Shown in pieces: positions 1 through 11,485 of a stretch of 64,000 nt of DNA (position 1 is the first letter of the stretch; every line of letters starts with the position of its first letter). This DNA is from Breviolum minutum Mf 1.05b.01. Its lineage: Eukaryota; Sar; Dinophyceae; Suessiales; Symbiodiniaceae. The stretch lies in the NCBI GenBank assembly GCA_000507305.1, contig DF241198.1:28791-92790 (forward strand), read 5' to 3'. A program made the position numbers and the translations under genes. Below the pieces are notes generated by a model. The model was not told the DNA's origin. It saw only the letters and a list, made by a program, of their open reading frames with translations, and did no database searches.

Positions 1-384
1 CATCAATTTGTTCTTCAATGGACCAACTGAAGATTGCAGCATCTTCTTGAAGGGGATCCACCCTTTCAAGGCTCTGGGTTAATTGGGCTACCTTCCAACT
101 CATTCCATGCTCAGCTTCCTTCTTGACTTCTTGCATGATTGTCTCTATGTTCTCCGCTGTCGAAACACTTGGACCCATCCAGCCTGGGATCCAGTGGATG
201 CACTCTGCTTGTTGGACTGCACCTGGCCAAGTGAAAACAAAGCCATTCTACCAGCATAAAGACAGTTCACTGAAATGGGCAGTTTGTTGCATCAATTTTG
301 AAAAGAAACCATTCTCTTCTAGACCCCCAATATTTTTCCTCAGAAATTAACGGTGTCAAAATTAATGAATGCTACATTGATGTT

Positions 385-459
385 GGGTCTACAATGGTAG
401 CCCTGCTGCTGTGTTACCTTGCCAATTGCCAAAAACACAGGGGTCACCATTTTAGACCC
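385..459. repeat. 75-bp imperfect palindrome (GGTCTA hairpin family)
   Basis: The left arm begins GGGTCTACAATGGT (385-398) and the right arm ends ACCATTTTAGACCC (446-459); these pair with one mismatch. Pairing continues inward through CCCTG/CAGGG and GTGTT/AACAC, so almost the whole element can fold into a hairpin. A second, more decayed member lies at 614-687. The rest of 1-800 shows no convincing gene. Confidence 0.8.
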
Positions 460-800
460 CTCCACAAAGTTTCACTGTGGAGACATTCATGAACATATCT
501 CAGATGACTTTGACATGGCCTTTCAAATAGACCCCTTGAAAGCCCTAAATTCAAAAGTTCCAATTTAATTGGATCCACATAGACTACCAGATGCTGAGTT
601 ACATCCATGGGAAGGGTCTATAATGGTGTTCCTAATGCTGAGTTACCCTGTCTGTTCTAAAAAACACAGGGGGTAATAGTCTAGACCATCACACTGATAA
701 CCATCATCCAATATCATCCGAGCCCAACCTACCTACAGTACATGTCCAAACAATTGAAAAAAACACCAAAAACCTTTCCCAAACAATCCCAAACATGCAT

Positions 801-1830
801 TTAAAAATCTCTTGGGCCTGAATACGTGGCTGCACAAAGTACTGCTACCCTTGTCCGCTCGGTTTCTTGATCACTCGGGGGATTAGGAGCATCTTCCCTC
901 AACTCCTCATCCAAAATGCTTTGCACAAATGAGTAAGCATCTTGGACTGCCTTGTCGCCTGCCAGATGCCGCTGGTGATGGCGGGTGTATTGTTTTTTTT
1001 TAATGTTTTTTAGGTTCATGTTTGTGTAAAACTGAAAAAAATTGGGTGCTCAAAACTGTCATAAAACCTTTCAAAACGAACTTTTCGAGCACCCTAGGGT
1101 TGAAGGTAGTGAAGGTAGTTTGAGGTGCTGCTAGATGCACTGTTGGGATCTGTTGGGACATGTTGGGACCCTATAAAACAACTTACGATAGCCAAACTTG
1201 ATCGAAATTGACCAAAAAAGTGAGCAGCCAACACCGCCCACAATATCCACAACCCGAAGGCCTTCCTTCCAAACTAAGACCTTCAAATCATAGCCTTTCT
1301 GCGAGGCCCACAAAAAAAGGTCTGGGAACTCAAGAAAAGTGCCGTCTTGCTCAAGTCGCTTCGCCCAAGCCATGATGTCTTGAATCGGACCACCTGAGCA
1401 CCACAGCGACATTTGAGGGAAGGAAGGGTGAACAGCCATACGGTTGATGGAAAAAATCCTGCATGATATCACAACCTTTCCTCAACCTTTACTGTACCTA
1501 AAGCAGTTTACTGAGTGAGCCCCACAAAAAAGCTGGTCTAGAGCAGTTTCCTCAACTTCTCAGGCATCCACATCCACAGGGGGGAAGGAATCAAGATGGG
1601 ATTAGATGGGCACATTTTTCGGGAAATCTTTGTGGCGGTTAGGCGGTTACTGCACTTACTGAATGTCATCCAGGCACGTGAATGAGCATAGCCCCAAAGT
1701 TGCATAGCGGCATCTCCGTATTGCATTTCTCTCTCAAGCTCATCGAAAGGTTCCTTGTCCTTGTTCTTGTTCTGCTTCTCCGGGGTCATCTCCAAAGGCT
1801 TGCCAGCACCTTGGAGGTCGTTGAAATTTT
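801..1830 (-). CDS. Probable multi-exon minus-strand gene, possible OTU-like fragment
   Basis: Three open segments on the minus strand have coding-like composition. Read 5' to 3' on that strand they are about 1795-1640 (acidic, then MQYGDAAMQLWGY), about 1446-1200 (from MAVHPSFPQM to LVWKEGLRVVDIV) and about 975-801 (AGDKAVQDAYSFVQSI, then a Pro/Asp/Glu-rich tail and a stop). The middle segment has the pattern DGTF...PDLFLWAS...YDLKVLVW, which recalls the helix-strand core of OTU-type cysteine peptidases. I cannot see a clear catalytic Cys/His pair, so the assignment is weak. The segments may be exons of one gene or relics of a repeated element, since they sit at the edge of a repeat-rich zone. 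Splice sites were not resolved. They are one of only two coding-like minus-strand features in the window. Confidence 0.35.
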
Positions 1831-1972
1831 ACAATCTCAAAGAGAAAGAAGCCGGTTCGCCGGTTTGTTCTCGGGAAACTAAAGATGAGTAAAGCACAAT
1901 GTTCAAAACAAATAATGTGGCCAACTTGCATCATCATGCCTTGACAATTGAACTGCAAGCCCCAAAAGAAAC

Positions 1973-4700
1973 TGAAGCATTTAGTGAGACTTTGCCTAGA
2001 TGGGTGGGTCTAAAATGGTGTAACCCAACATTGCAAATCTAAAACAAACCATCAATGCATTGGGAAGTTCATGATAGACCCCAAACAAATGGGAAACACC
2101 TACAACACCGACACCTACAAAAAGGCTCCTGCCACCCAAAAAAAATCAAGAAGGAATCAATGAGGGCCCACACTGCCAGCAATTGCACCACTTTGACCAT
2201 TCCCACCTCACAAGATGCCAACTCCAAGATTAATATTCATCTTGGGAAGAAAAACAAAACTGGCAAAGATCTTGTACATCTGATTTAGTGAGACTTTGCC
2301 TAGATGGGTGGGTCTGAAATGGTGTACCCCAACATTGCAAATCCAAAAAAAAACATCAATGCATTGGGAAGTTCATGATAGACCCCAGACAAATGAGAAA
2401 ATGCCTTGCCAATTGAACTGCAAGCCCCAAAACAAACTGAAGCATGTAGTGAGACTTTGTGGGTCTAAAATGGTGTAACCCAACATTGCAAATCTAAAAC
2501 AAACAATCAATGCATTGGGAAGTTCATGATAGACCCCAAACAAATGGGAAACACCTACAACACCCACACCTACCAAACCCTCAAAATCCCAAGTCCCAAA
2601 TTTCAAAATTAAAAAATCCAAATTCAAAATACACAATGCCAAAACTCCAAATTCCAAAATGCAAAGCACAATGGACACAAAGCAATGCGTTGGATCCAGT
2701 TCATGATACCAAAGAAAACACAGAAACAATCAGAAACACCTGCCGCAGAAGGATTTCACCCAGGGCCCACGCTGCCAGTGTTTCCATTGGTGCTTGCAAG
2801 GCCACCTTACTGGCAAATTCTAGGTCTGATTTTCATGAGACTTTGGCTGGATGGTGTACCCCACAAAAAAAATCAAAAACACAACATCTAGATCTAGTCA
2901 TTGGTAAGTTCACGATACACCCACATAGACCCACGCTCTCCCTGGTAGTGAAACCACAAATAAACAAACGAGCTCCCCACTGGCTCTGCTCACTTCATTG
3001 TTTGGTCTATCCTGCGTAGCTGTGTTGGGATGTGTTGTGGGGGTGTCAACTATTTCCCAATTTTCCATCATTTTCCATCTTCATATTTCAACAACACTCT
3101 CCCAACTATATCTCCAACTATGCCACATGGCCTCTCTCTGTGTTGGCACAGCTGGACCCTCACCGTCCCTTGGCGGGTCAGCTGATGCAATTCTTCCTCA
3201 GAAGCAAAAAAACACAATTTTGGAGAATGCAAAAAACACATTTTCCGTGATTTGCAGGAGTATGACCTTTCAACTTAAGTAATAACTATCTTGAACTAAG
3301 ATGAATTAAGAGCAAATATAATTCACCACCCTGTTCAACACTGCCCTGACTCAAAGTTGTGAAGTTCCACAGGGCCCCCACCTTCACTGCCGGATGCATC
3401 GGCGGTTGTCGCTTCCTGCGCAAACTCTACAACTAAGGTTCAAGGATTAGACCTTTTGGTATGTGAAAAACAAGGCCAACTCTGGAGGTCCAAATATCCT
3501 TCCATGTGAATTTCGAGATCAAGAGAATTTTTTGGCTAACCACGCAGGTTCCATCTCAATATAGGAGTGTGGTTTTGGGTCTTATGTGATACCATCCTTG
3601 GCCTTGTTTCAAGTCTAAAACCCGAAGCCTATCAATGGCCATGTTTTTCCAAAAGGAATGGGGGCTATTGGGGACTTACAATCGATGCACCTCTGTCTGT
3701 GTCGGCACAGCTGCAACCACGCTATTCCCTAGCGCTTCAGCTTCCGCAATTCCACCTTAGATTGTCGGAAGGAATTCATTGCAAAAACAATTCGTATCAT
3801 GGGTTTGCCTATCTTCATGGTCAAACTCGACTCTACACATTCTTGGAATAAAAAAACCCATCCATCCATGATCCATCATGATCATATCATGATCCTCCAT
3901 ATAGGCAAAAAGCAGCACCAAAAACAACCACCATTTTTTCCATTCCAAAGCAGATGAGAAAAAATGGACATTTTGGGCATACAAACCTCCAAAATTAAGA
4001 AAAACAAGAATGTGTTGTGAATGCCCTAAATTGCTGCGACTTCCCAGGGCCCGCACTGGCAGTGTTTCCAGCACTGCTTGCAATGCCACCTCACAGCCAT
4101 TTGCCAGGCGGTGTCGCAAAGTTACAGGTCTGATTTTAATGAGACTTTGCCTAGGTGTGTGGGTCTATAATGGTGTACCTCAACACTGACAATGTCAACA
4201 AAAGACCTAACCATTGGTAAGTCCATGGTAGACCCCACACAAAATAAAAACACCTACAACACCTACCAAATTTTGAAAAGTCTGCGCCACCAAAAAGATC
4301 TAAAGAAAGAATTCCACCAGGGCCCACACTGCCAGCAATTCCAACACTTTGATCATTCCCACCTCACAGCATTGAAATTCATTGCTTACAATTCAGCTTG
4401 AGAGCAAAAACAAATGTGGCAAAGATCTTGTACATCTGATTTAGTGAGACTTTGCCTAGATGGGTGGGTCTAGAATGGTGTAACCCAACACTACAAATCC
4501 AAAACATATCACTAATGGATTGGGAAGTTCATGATAGACCCCAAGAACACTGAGAAACATCCACCAAAGAAGAATCTCATTTCAGGGCCCACACTGCCAG
4601 TGCTTCCAGCATTGCTTTCAATGCCACCTCAGACATGCGGTGTGGCAAAGTTCTAGGTATGATCTTAATGTGGTTTCATGAGACTTTGCCTGTTACATGG
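1973..4700. repeat. Cluster of a locally repeated ~300-450 bp element
   Basis: At least four partial copies start near 1980, 2285, 2449 and 4440, with a diverged one near 4040-4250. Shared blocks are 'gagactttgcctagatggg', then a GGGTCTA-AATGGTGT motif, 'cattgggaagttcatgata' and 'agaccccaaacaaatggga'. A companion block, 'agggcccacactgccag', recurs near 2166, 2760, 4048, 4318 and 4584. Copies differ by small indels and substitutions, so they are old rather than a fresh tandem array. Open frames in this interval follow the repeats and are not credible genes. Between copies (about 2900-4000) I see only low-complexity AC-rich DNA. Confidence 0.75.
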
Positions 4701-5003
4701 GTGTGTCACACAACGTTCAATGAAGCCATATGATGCCCCCACCCCCATCACAACAAACCTTTTTGCTGGAATCTTGACACTCCCACAGCTCGCACTGTCT
4801 AGGCAATGCAACAATCTAATGGATCTAAGTAGTGCAAATTTAATTTAGCAATAGGTAGGCAAGTCTTTGACTTGATTCAAAACCAAGCTGTGCGCCACTG
4901 ATAGCAACCTCATGCTGTTTCAGTCAGCTTCTTAGATTGGCCATTCACATTGAAAGAAGTTTTTTCCATCAATCTTTCACATACTTCGAACATCTTCACT
5001 GAC

Positions 5004-5702
5004 TCATTCTCCGTTTCTGGGATCAGAGTCAAGGACCTTGACCTTGCGTTTCTTCTGGCAAGGCTCTGCAGGTTCTACATGATAACCCAAACCTTTAGTA
5101 TAGTCCATTGTGTGCACCATCATCAGGCCAAATGATGACTCAGCTCCAAAATCACTGCTGCTGTCCGGAGTCTTGGGTGCCATCAAAAGGTTCCTCACAA
5201 CTGCAGGACCTGTAGAACCACCTTCAAGGGATTCTAGATAATCAGTGCCCCACATGTCACCAATCCACTCTGGCAATTCAAGGGGCTGCGGCAGCAAGGG
5301 GAGCTGAGGAGGCAATTTGCGTTGAGAGGAAAGGCGACTTGCCAAACAAACGCATCCATTTGCACACCCCCTGCCCTTGCAATGTGCTGGTGAATAGTCA
5401 TCAACATAGTCTGATGCTCTAAAAATGATGGGAGAACCAGGATTTGCAGGATTTCTTCCATTCTGGTACTGGGTGGACAGAAGATGCTTAGGCGTGGTTG
5501 GACATGCAATGTCGTCAACAGATGGCGGATTCTGTTTCCTCTCCATTTTTGGAACATCAATCCCCCCCATCAGCCAGGGATCTTGTATGACTTCAGAGTC
5601 ATTCTCCCTTTTTGGGAGATCAAGTCCCCACATGCCCTGCCAGGGATCTACTTCAACTTCAAAGTCTACCAAGTCCATGGCACGCAAAGACATGTCAGCC
5701 AT
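5004..5702 (-). CDS. Hypothetical 232-aa protein with basic C-terminal motif
   Basis: This is an uninterrupted minus-strand frame; the start chosen is the internal Met at 5702 because the 40 upstream codons are hydrophobic and derive from a local repeat. The N-terminal third contains two related acidic segments, DPWQGMWGLDLPK and DPWLMGGIDVPK, which look like an internal duplication. The middle is Pro/Leu-rich and has a short Cys cluster (CKGRGCANGCVC). The C-terminus ends in a lysine-rich stretch, KKRKVKV, that could serve as a nuclear localisation signal. I do not recognise a family. The repeat-rich surroundings make a decayed transposon or repeat-encoded protein possible. The opposite-strand frames here are shorter and lack these features. 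Confidence 0.45.
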   Translation of the reverse strand: MADMSLRAMDLVDFEVEVDPWQGMWGLDLPKRENDSEVIQDPWLMGGIDVPKMERKQNPPSVDDIACPTTPKHLLSTQYQNGRNPANPGSPIIFRASDYVDDYSPAHCKGRGCANGCVCLASRLSSQRKLPPQLPLLPQPLELPEWIGDMWGTDYLESLEGGSTGPAVVRNLLMAPKTPDSSSDFGAESSFGLMMVHTMDYTKGLGYHVEPAEPCQKKRKVKVLDSDPRNGE

Positions 5703-5721
5703 GACTGCAACCAACTGAGCA

Positions 5722-5877
5722 AAGTTTAAATGGTTTGGTTGGCCAACTGAGCAAAAAATGCTACACAAATAAGAAAATAGGACACACAAAGTTAGAATGT
5801 CTTGGTTGGCAAACTGACTCAAAAGTTGGAAAAGTTAGAATGTCTCGGTTGGCCAACTGACTCAAAAATTGGAACAC
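5722..5877. repeat. Three ~50-bp direct repeats upstream of the minus-strand frame
   Basis: A unit resembling 'gttagaatgtctcggttggc' followed by 'caactgactcaaaaattgga' occurs about three times (near 5735, 5790 and 5838). Each contains TTGGTTGGC(C/A)AACTGA, whose centre TTGGCCAA is palindromic in two of the copies. The array lies just 5' of the minus-strand frame ending at 5004, so a promoter-proximal role is conceivable, but that is only positional inference. Confidence 0.6.
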
Positions 5878-6021
5878 AAAATAACAAGGTGAAGAAAGTA
5901 CAATCCCACCCTGTGGTTCCACACTGTTTGGTGCAACAGTTCCTTGTGCCTGCAAATCCAAGTAAGAGGGTGAGGTTGCAAGGAAATCTAGAATCTAGGA
6001 CAAACATGAAATGACCAGGAA

Positions 6022-6545
6022 GGTCTAAAATGATATTGCTTGAACATGGCTTTCTGAATTGGATATATATCTTCAAAGAACACCATTCCAGATCCCCAGT
6101 TCAAAAGATGGCGGTTGAAAGCACAATCAAAATTGGTGAAATGAGAGTTGATATTGAAGACAAAGGATATGGAGAAACTGAAATCAAAGGTCGCAAAAAC
6201 ATCAGGCTTTACATTGACAGACGTAGCAAAGGGTGAATTTCTCACGAAGAGCAATGACAAGGAAGGTCTAAAATGATATTTCTTGAACAAGGTTTGCTGA
6301 ATTGGACCCACATAGTAAGAGAACACCATTTCAGACCCTTGTTTCAAAGATGGTGGTTGGTAGCACCAAAAAACTGCTTGAAATCAGAGTTGATATTTAA
6401 GACCAAGGCTATGGAGACTTTGAAATCAATTTTGGATCACATCTTTACCAAGTGTGAATTGATGGGAAGGAAGGTCTAAAATGGTATCTCTTGACTGTTT
6501 TTTCTTTTTTGGGCACAAATGTCCAAAAAACACCACTCAAGACCC
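6022..6545. repeat. Three consecutive GGTCTA hairpin elements
   Basis: Elements at 6022-6095, 6265-6338 and 6474-6545 share a left arm GGTCTAAAATG-TAT and a right arm related to AACACCATTTCAGACCC in inverted orientation. Each spans 72-74 bp with a variable loop, and they are spaced by about 240 and 210 bp. Similar spacing, length and arms suggest one dispersed family of short inverted-repeat elements. The intervening DNA has no convincing gene. Confidence 0.75.
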
Positions 6546-6639
6546 CATGCAAACCTTTCAACAGCTGCTCGTTGGCCTCGGGAACAGCTTCTCCCTCAAC
6601 TGGTCCAGCAATGGCACACACACCTGGGCTGAATCAAAT

Positions 6640-7240
6640 AATCCAAGTTCCAATTTCACAAAAAAACAAAATCTGAATTCCAAGTTCCAGAATCCAATTC
6701 AAAATATCAAAATTCCAAAATCAAAACTAGAATCCCAAAATCAAATATTCCAAGAATCCAAATTCAAAATTCCAAACCCAGAATCCAAATTCCAAATCCA
6801 CAATCCCTAGAATCCAGATTCCAAAATCAAAAGTCTAAATTCAAGACCAGAGATCATCCACAAATAAGTTTTCATCTACAAGACTTTCAACTCGCCAATT
6901 CTGAGAAGCCGAACTGCTGCTGTCAGCAATGGGGACTGCCTGGCATACACAAATTTTATCAAATTTTCCAGTCCCAAAAAATAAACAAAACTTCCCCGGA
7001 GCAAAGCCTCCTGTTTTTTTCGGTTGCAGCCTTTTGTCTCATCGATTCACCAAAATTTGATCGGTCCTGCGGTCGGCAAGGGGAAGGGATGGAAAATATT
7101 CAGCCCAAAAATCCAAATTTACAAAATGAAAATCCTAATTCCAAAAATCCATATTCCAAATTCATCCAAATTCCAAATTCCATATTCCAAAAAATTCCAA
7201 ATCCCAAATTCCAAAACCAAAATCCCCAAATGTCGACCAA
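6640..7240. repeat. Degenerate (attccaaa)n low-complexity DNA
   Basis: Two tracts (6640-6845 and 7100-7235) are made of loose repeats of 'attccaaa' and 'aatccaaa'. Similar tracts occur at 2580-2680 and 7840-7960. Translated frames across them are Asn/Pro/Lys/Ser-rich in every phase, which is a composition artefact rather than coding evidence. Confidence 0.8.
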
Positions 7241-7458
7241 GTCCTTCTTATGTGGGGCAACGATCAGCCAGTGCCACGGTCGTCCCTTCCATGGCCTAAG
7301 CATATCTTGGATCCAACACAATTGAAAATTTTGAAAATTTTGAAAATTTATGAAAAATTAATTGATTATTCAATCAAGTAGCACATAGCCAACGTGTGGG
7401 GACTTTCTGTCCTTGCCGCCTGCTCCCGAAAAGAAGATTTTGTTGCAGCGGCTCCTGA

Positions 7459-7631
7459 CACAACTGGAACACTGGAATACAACTGGAACACAACTTGAAC
7501 ACAACTGGAACACAAGTGGAACACAGCTGGAACATGGTGGAACAAAAGGGGAACACAACTGGAACACAACTGGCACAAAAGCGGAACACAACTGGAACAA
7601 AAGTGGAACACAACTGGAACACAACTGGATT
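7459..7631. repeat. Minisatellite of ~12-14 bp, core ACAACTGGAACAC
   Basis: About 13 head-to-tail units of 'acaactggaacac' with small length variants fill this stretch. All three minus-strand frames remain open across it and give Cys/Val/Pro-rich pseudo-proteins, explained by the repeat. Confidence 0.9.
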
Positions 7632-8124
7632 ACCACTCCTTATCACCAAAAAGATCCAACGTGCCTCCAAAGGCCAGTTTCTTCATCCCATTCTGGCGGA
7701 GAGGCACTCTCACCGCACTTTTCCTGAAACCAGAATGCAAGCCAAAAAAAATGTCACCTGCCACCTGCCCTGTAAAAAATTCCAACCCAAACCAGAAGCA
7801 TCTACCAAATCATGTCCTCCCCTTGTCAATGATATCAAAATCAAAACCCAAAAATCCTTGATCCAGAATCCAAAATCAAAAAAATCCAAAAAACAAACCT
7901 CAAAAAATCTAAAGAATCCAAAAGAATCCCAAATCTAAACTTCAAAACCCCAAATATCTCCAAATCATGTGGGCACACCCAACAGGGATGTCAAGCCAAG
8001 CCACACAACACTTCGGAGTAGCAGGCTTTGTCATCTTTTTTGAAACCAAAATGGCTCCAATATGATGCAGGTGCATACAATCTCACAAACAAACTGGGTC
8101 GATGCAACTGACTTATACCTGAAA

Positions 8125-8424
8125 ATGGCATTATTAAGACTCAAAAGGTCTACATTGGTATTCCTTGGACATATTTGTCAAAACCTGTTCTACACAGGTC
8201 TCAAGTTTGATTGTAGACAATTGTGGAGGTGCGAAAGGTCTACAATTATGAAAGGTACTGCTCAAAGGTCTGGAATGGAGTTGCCCCTCTTTATGTTTCA
8301 TAACGCCAGGGTCTAACATGGTACAAGGTGAAAAGGTCTACAATCAGAAAGGGACCATGTTAGACCTTTGTTGGGGGGACTCCCTGAGTCTACCATTCCA
8401 GACCCTTTAGTAGTTGGGGGGGAT
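8125..8424. repeat. 300-bp segment duplicated at 11486-11787
   Basis: From 'atggcattattaagactc' onward this segment matches 11486-11787 with scattered substitutions, at a constant offset close to 3.36 kb. It contains a perfect 13-bp inverted repeat, GGTCTAACATGGT (8310-8322) and ACCATGTTAGACC (8354-8366). In the first copy it runs straight into the TACGTA array; in the second it ends at the N gap. Confidence 0.9.
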
Positions 8425-8850
8425 CTACTACGTACTACTACGTACTACTACGTACTACTACGTACTACTACGTATATGTACTACGTATACGTACTACGTA
8501 CTACTACGTACTACTACGTACTACTACGTACTACTACGTGCTACTACGTACTACTACGTACTACTACGTACTACTACGTACTACTACGTATTACTACGTA
8601 CGACTACGTACGACTACGTACCACTACGTACTACTGCGTACTACTACGTACTACGTATACGTACTACTACGTACTACGTATACGTACTACGTACTACTAC
8701 GTACTACTACGTACTACGTACTACGTACTACGTACTACTACGTACTACGTATACGTACTACGTACTACGTACTACTACGTACTACGTATACGTACTACGT
8801 ACTACGTACTACTACGTACTACGTATACGTACTACGTATATGTACTGCTG
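8425..8850. repeat. TACGTA-rich microsatellite, mostly 10-bp unit CTACTACGTA
   Basis: Runs of CTACTACGTA are interspersed with CTACGTATACGTA variants. The region has no stop codons in several frames, so it yields Tyr/Val/Leu/Arg/Thr-rich frames that are not genes. It is followed by 75 bp of unrelated DNA and a G-run ending at the single N (8926). Confidence 0.95.
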
Positions 8851-8926
8851 AAATAGAAACATATAGTTATACCTATACATGGCTGCAGATGGTAAGACCC
8901 CCCCAACCCACCCACAGGGGGGGGGN

Positions 8927-9385
8927 GTACTACGTACTACGTACTACGTACTACGTACTACGTACTACGTACTACGTACTACGTACTACGTACTACGTAC
9001 TACGTACTACGTACTACGTACTACGTACTACGTACTACGTACTACGTACTACGTACTACGTACTACGTACTACGTACTACGTACTACGTACTACGTACTA
9101 CGTACTACGTACTACGTACTACGTACTACGTACTACGTACTACGTACTACGTACTACCGTATACGTACTACGTACTACGTACTACGTACTACGTACTACG
9201 TACTACGTACTACTACGTACTACGTATACGTACTACTACGTACTACGTCTACGTACTACTACGTACTACTACGTACTACGTATACGTACTACGTATATGT
9301 ACTACGTATACGTATACGTACTACGTACTACTACGTACTACTTATACGTACTACGTACTACTACGTACTACTACGTACTACTACG
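8927..9385. repeat. Heptanucleotide array (TACTACG)n with degenerate 3' end
   Basis: Starting directly after the N at 8926, about 30 nearly perfect 7-bp units run to about 9155. They then give way to the mixed 7-, 10- and 13-bp variants also seen in the 8425-8850 array. The unit resembles neither the plant-type TTTAGGG telomere repeat reported for dinoflagellates nor its complement. Confidence 0.95.
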
Positions 9386-9784
9386 ATCCCCTCAACTACA
9401 AGAGAGGGACCTCAGGAATTGCATTCTAGACCTTCAGAGGGTCCAAAACCACGGGTCTAAATTGATATTCCCTATGTCTTACGGAAGAAAACCATTTTAA
9501 TGTTAGCTCTGACCCAGGGGTCTGGCCAAAAGGTCTGAAATTATACACATTTTTTTTACACCAATCATGTTATGGATGTTGTTGTTTTCCTGGATTTTCC
9601 CTAACCCTCAGGTAACTTCATCCTAGACCCTTCTCATCCAAAACCATCCTGTGAGCATACCATGTTAGACCTTTTGCCTCTCACTGACAGATCCCCACGC
9701 AACTTTGATCTGTTTTGCCCAGAGGTTTGGTGGCTGCTCCCGCTGTCTTCTATGAGAGTTTGTATTTTGAGTTTTCACTGGCAA

Positions 9785-10160
9785 ACCTGTAACTGAAACG
9801 CCTGTAACTGAAAAACCTGTAACTGAAAAACCTGCAACTTGACTGAAAACCTGTCTCTGAAAAACATGTTTCTGAAAAAACCCGTGTTGTGTTGGCACTT
9901 GCCTTTTGCGTTTTACACGTCAATTGAAAATCCTGTCACCGAAAAACTTGTAACTGAAAAGCCTGTAAGTGAAAAACCTGTCTCTGAAAAAACAGTTTCT
10001 GAAAAACCTGTGTTATGTTTGCACTTGCCCTTTAACACATCAATAAAAAAAATGTAAGTATAAACCCTGATACAAACAAAACCTTTAACTGAAAAACCTG
10101 GTACAAAAAAACTGTGACTGAAAAACCTGTCTGAAAAACCTGGTTGTGAAAAAACCCGTG
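9785..10160. repeat. Minisatellite with core CTGTAACTGAAAAAC
   Basis: Two blocks (about 9785-9880 and 9930-10160) consist of 12-15 bp units of the type CTGTAACTGAAAAAC. They are separated by a repeated longer segment containing 'gttggcacttgcc', which recurs near 10018 and 10162. No gene is supported. Confidence 0.8.
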
Positions 10161-10249
10161 TTATGTTGGCACTCGCCTATTGCTTATCCGCTGAACTTTT
10201 TGCAACTATTTTGGTAATTTCCACCTTGATGTTTTGCTCAATGTCCATA

Positions 10250-11056
10250 TAGTTTGGTGGGTTTTTCCTAGGAGTGGGATGGATGGAAGGGTCTAAGGTG
10301 AAATGCCTTGAGCCTTTGTTCCTGGTTCGTTTGCAAATATGTTGGGGGAAACCACTTTAGACCCTTGATACTACAGAAATAAAGGCTTTTGGAAACCTTT
10401 GATTGTCAATATAGTTTGGTGGGTTTTTCCTCGGAACAGGTGGGTGGAAGGGTCTAAGGTGAAATGCCTTGAGCCTGTGTTGCTGGTTTGTTTGCAAATA
10501 AGTTGGGGGAAACCACTTTAGACCCTTGATACTACAGAAATAAAGGCTTTTGGAAGCCTTTGATTGTCCCATACAGTTTGGTGGGTTTTTCCTCGGAATG
10601 GGTGTGGGTGGAAGGGTCTACGGTGAAATGCCTTGAGCCTTTGTTGTTGGTTTGTTTGCAAATAAGTTGGGGGGAAACCACTTTAGAACCTTGATACTAC
10701 AAGAAATGGTTTTTGGAAGCCTATGATTGTCCATATTTTTGTTTTGGTGGGTTTTTCCTCGGAACAGGTGTGGGTGGACGGGTCTGAGTCTAAGGTGAAA
10801 TGCCTTGAGCCTTTTTTGTCGGTTTGTTTGCAAATAAGTTGGGGGAAACCACCTTAGACCCTCGATACTACAAAAAAGGCTTTTGGAAGCCTATGATTGT
10901 CCATATGTTTTGGTGGGTTTTCCCTTGGAACGGGTGTGGGTGGAAGGGTCTAAGGTGAAATGCCTTGAGCCTTTGTTGTTGGTTTGTTCGCAAATAAGTT
11001 CGGGAATCTACTTTAGACCCTCGATACTACAAAAAAGGCTTTTGGAAGCCTATGAT
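10250..11056. repeat. Five-copy tandem array of ~155-175 bp
   Basis: Units begin near 10250, 10410, 10572, 10740 and 10905 with 'tttggtgggtttttcct'. Each contains GGGTCTAAGGTGAAATGCC and, about 60 bp later, AACCACTTTAGACCC as an inverted partner. Each tandem unit therefore carries one member of the GGTCTA hairpin family. Stretches 11060-11485 show nothing I can assign. Confidence 0.85.
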
Positions 11057-11485
11057 CTGAAGCTGTATGTCATTAGGACTATCTGTGGGGATCGTTGGTG
11101 ACTTGACACATGCATTGATGTTTCGCATTGCTTTGCACAATGGTCGGTTCAGAAGGTCAGAAAGCGGGGCTCAGATTCAGACATGTCATCAGTTGCTTTC
11201 GTCCACGTTGTTTGAGTGAAAGATGCATCTCACTTTTCAGATTTCATATCTCCAGTGTCGACATTTTACTTTCACGTTTGATGCCTTCGTTTATGAGCAA
11301 ATTTTCTGCATAGGACATTGCACAGGACATTGCAAATTTTCTGCATAGGTGTGTTTCCCTATTTCCTCAGCCTCTTAAAGATTTTCCAACTTTTAGGCAT
11401 GAAGGTCGGGGCGGAAAATAATTGATAGGTCTGATTTCAGTTCCTAGGTAGTTGAAGGTATGAAAAAGGTTTATCATGCCGTGTC

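Noticed and set aside
2373..2729. 118-codon minus-strand frame, hydrophobic
   Set aside because: It covers two copies of the local repeat and AC-rich low-complexity DNA; the hydrophobicity is compositional.
7366..7670. Three overlapping minus-strand frames rich in Cys, Ser, Val and Pro resembling a keratin- or antifreeze-like repeat protein
   Set aside because: They are the complement of the ACAACTGGAACAC minisatellite; all three phases look alike, so the composition comes from the repeat.
8049..8064. CCAAAATGGCTCC, resembling the complement of part of the dinoflagellate spliced leader
   Set aside because: Only about a dozen bases agree and the donor and downstream parts of a spliced-leader gene are absent.
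8368..9500. Long plus-strand frames rich in Tyr, Val, Leu, Arg and Thr
   Set aside because: They are produced by the TACGTA-type microsatellites, are open in several phases at once and cross an N.
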